A stretch of DNA of 6,810 bases from Sphingomonas sp. (lineage in GTDB: Bacteria > Pseudomonadota > Alphaproteobacteria > Sphingomonadales > Sphingomonadaceae), in NCBI GenBank assembly GCA_013822915.1, contig PNLG01000147.1:1-6810 (forward strand). The letters are read 5' to 3'. Below are positions 5,485 through 6,810 of this stretch, one piece after another. Position numbers and translations under genes: made by a program. Every line of letters starts with the position of its first letter. Positions within the stretch are counted from its first letter, which is position 1. The notes under the pieces are model-generated. The model was not told the DNA's origin, made no database searches, and was given only the letters and a program-made list of their open reading frames with translations.

Positions 5485-6810
5485 ATGCGCATCATCGATC
5501 ATCACATCGTCGGCTTAACGGCCAACCCCGGCGCCGCTACGCGCATGGCCGATGTGTTTGATCCCAATGCGGGCACGGTGCAGGCGCAGGTGACGCTGGG
5601 CACGGCCGCCGATCTGGAGCGCGCGGTTGCAGCAGCCCAAGCCGCGCAACCCGGCTGGGCGGCCACTAACCCGCAGCGCCGCGCGCGCGTGATGTTCGCG
5701 TTCAAGTCGCTGGTCGAGGCGCATATGGATGAACTGGCGCATTTATTGTCGTCGGAACATGGCAAGGTGGTTGCGGATGCGCGCGGCGATATCCAGCGCG
5801 GGCTCGATGTGATCGAATTCGCTTGTGGCATCCCGCATGTGCTCAAGGGGGAGTATACGCAAGGGGCGGGGCCGGGCATCGACGTCTATTCGATGCGTCA
5901 GCCGCTGGGGATTGGAGCGGGGATTACGCCGTTCAATTTCCCCGCGATGATCCCGATGTGGATGTTCGGGGTCGCGATTGCGTGTGGCAATGCGTTTATC
6001 CTGAAACCATCGGAGCGCGATCCGTCGGTGCCGGTGCGTCTCGCCGAATTGATGCGCGAGGCAGGCGCGCCGGAGGGGATTTTGCAGGTCGTCCACGGTG
6101 ACAAGGAAATGGTTGATGCGATCCTCGACCATCCGGCGATCAGCGCGGTCAGCTTTGTCGGGTCATCGGACATCGCGCATTATGTCTATCGGCGCGGTGT
6201 TGCGGCGGGCAAGCGGGTGCAGGCAATGGGCGGCGCCAAGAACCACGGCATCGTCATGCCCGACGCCGATCTCGATCAGGTGGTGAACGAGCTGTCGGGC
6301 GCGGCGTTCGGTTCGGCGGGGGAGCGGTGCATGGCGCTCCCGGTGGTCGTGCCGGTGGGCGCAGCAACGGCGGAGGCTTTGCGCGAAAAGCTGTTGCCTG
6401 CGATTGCCAAGTTGCGCGTCGGCATTTCGACCGACCGCGACGCCGATTACGGTCCCGTGGTGAACGCGGCGCACAAAGCGCGCGTGGAGGGATGGATTCA
6501 AAAGGGCGTAGATGAGGGTGCCGAGCTGGTGGTCGATGGCCGCGGCTTTACGCTCCAGGGGCATGAGGCCGGTTTCTTCATCGGCCCGTCGCTGTTCGAC
6601 CATGTCACGCCCGCCATGGAAAGCTACCGCGAGGAGATTTTCGGCCCCGTGCTCCAGATGGTGCGCGCCGATGATTTTGAGGAAGCACTCGCGCTGCCCA
6701 GCCAGCACCAATATGGCAATGGCGTCGCGATCTTTACCCGCAACGGTCACGCCGCGCGCGAATTTGCCGCCCGCGTCAATGTCGGCATGGTCGGCATCAA
6801 CGTGCCGATC
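5485..6810 (+). CDS. mmsA: CoA-acylating methylmalonate-semialdehyde dehydrogenase, 3' truncated by window end
   Basis: This enzyme converts methylmalonate semialdehyde, NAD+ and CoA to propionyl-CoA, CO2/bicarbonate and NADH, the late step of valine breakdown. Relatives also act on malonate semialdehyde, for example in inositol catabolism. The 442 residues present cover most of a protein usually near 500. The aldehyde-dehydrogenase fold is clear: PFNFPAMIPMWMF with N151, KPSE with K174 for cofactor binding, and GSAGERCMALP with catalytic C282. At 248-254 the sequence is MGGAKNH, where ordinary aldehyde dehydrogenases have an E-LGGK-type motif with the general-base Glu. Loss of that Glu and the AKNH signature are typical of the CoA-dependent MMSDH subfamily. 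EEIFGPVLQ lies near 386-394. ATG 5485 has AGGAGA eight bases upstream. The gene is divergent from pilZ, and palindromes in its upstream region may regulate it. Confidence 0.95.
   Translation, partial: MRIIDHHIVGLTANPGAATRMADVFDPNAGTVQAQVTLGTAADLERAVAAAQAAQPGWAATNPQRRARVMFAFKSLVEAHMDELAHLLSSEHGKVVADARGDIQRGLDVIEFACGIPHVLKGEYTQGAGPGIDVYSMRQPLGIGAGITPFNFPAMIPMWMFGVAIACGNAFILKPSERDPSVPVRLAELMREAGAPEGILQVVHGDKEMVDAILDHPAISAVSFVGSSDIAHYVYRRGVAAGKRVQAMGGAKNHGIVMPDADLDQVVNELSGAAFGSAGERCMALPVVVPVGAATAEALREKLLPAIAKLRVGISTDRDADYGPVVNAAHKARVEGWIQKGVDEGAELVVDGRGFTLQGHEAGFFIGPSLFDHVTPAMESYREEIFGPVLQMVRADDFEEALALPSQHQYGNGVAIFTRNGHAAREFAARVNVGMVGINVPI

Noticed and set aside
6163..6750. Reverse open frame of about 195 codons inside mmsA
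   Set aside because: It is a shadow of a well-conserved aldehyde dehydrogenase gene in high-GC DNA.

Overview
The window looks like an ordinary chromosomal segment of a GC-rich alphaproteobacterium, most likely a member of the Sphingomonadales. This is a judgement from base composition, codon use and the style of the proteins, not from a database search. It holds eight protein-coding genes, two of them cut by the window edges. No RNA gene, mobile element or CRISPR array was seen.

Layout. (1) Positions 1-153 are the last 50 codons of a forward gene resembling the periplasmic penicillin-binding-protein activator (LppC/LpoA-like) family. It converges on homoserine dehydrogenase across a hairpin. 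(2) Positions 207-3011 carry three reverse-strand genes read in the order lipoprotein, Fe(II)/2-oxoglutarate-type (isopenicillin N synthase family) oxygenase, homoserine dehydrogenase. Gaps of about 79 and 32 bases suggest they may be co-transcribed. (3) A gap of about 170 bases separates these from a divergent forward MFS transporter of the Bcr/CflA drug-efflux type (3183-4448). (4) A small, extraordinarily acidic protein (4553-4801) follows, with its own ribosome binding site and a strong hairpin behind it. (5) A short PilZ-domain protein lies on the reverse strand (4892-5212). (6) A divergent 272-base intergenic region contains several palindromes. (7) The window ends inside a forward CoA-acylating methylmalonate-semialdehyde dehydrogenase gene (5485 to the edge; 442 of about 500 codons present).

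The genes do not form one obvious pathway. Homoserine dehydrogenase is a core enzyme of threonine/methionine biosynthesis, and MmsA belongs to valine catabolism. The transporter, PilZ protein and lipoprotein are accessory surface or signalling functions. The least explained elements are the 82-residue polyacidic protein, which has no Lys or Arg and about 40 Asp/Glu in its last 52 residues, and the palindromic sites between pilZ and mmsA, which are good candidates for operators. I found no convincing evidence of a novel multi-gene system.
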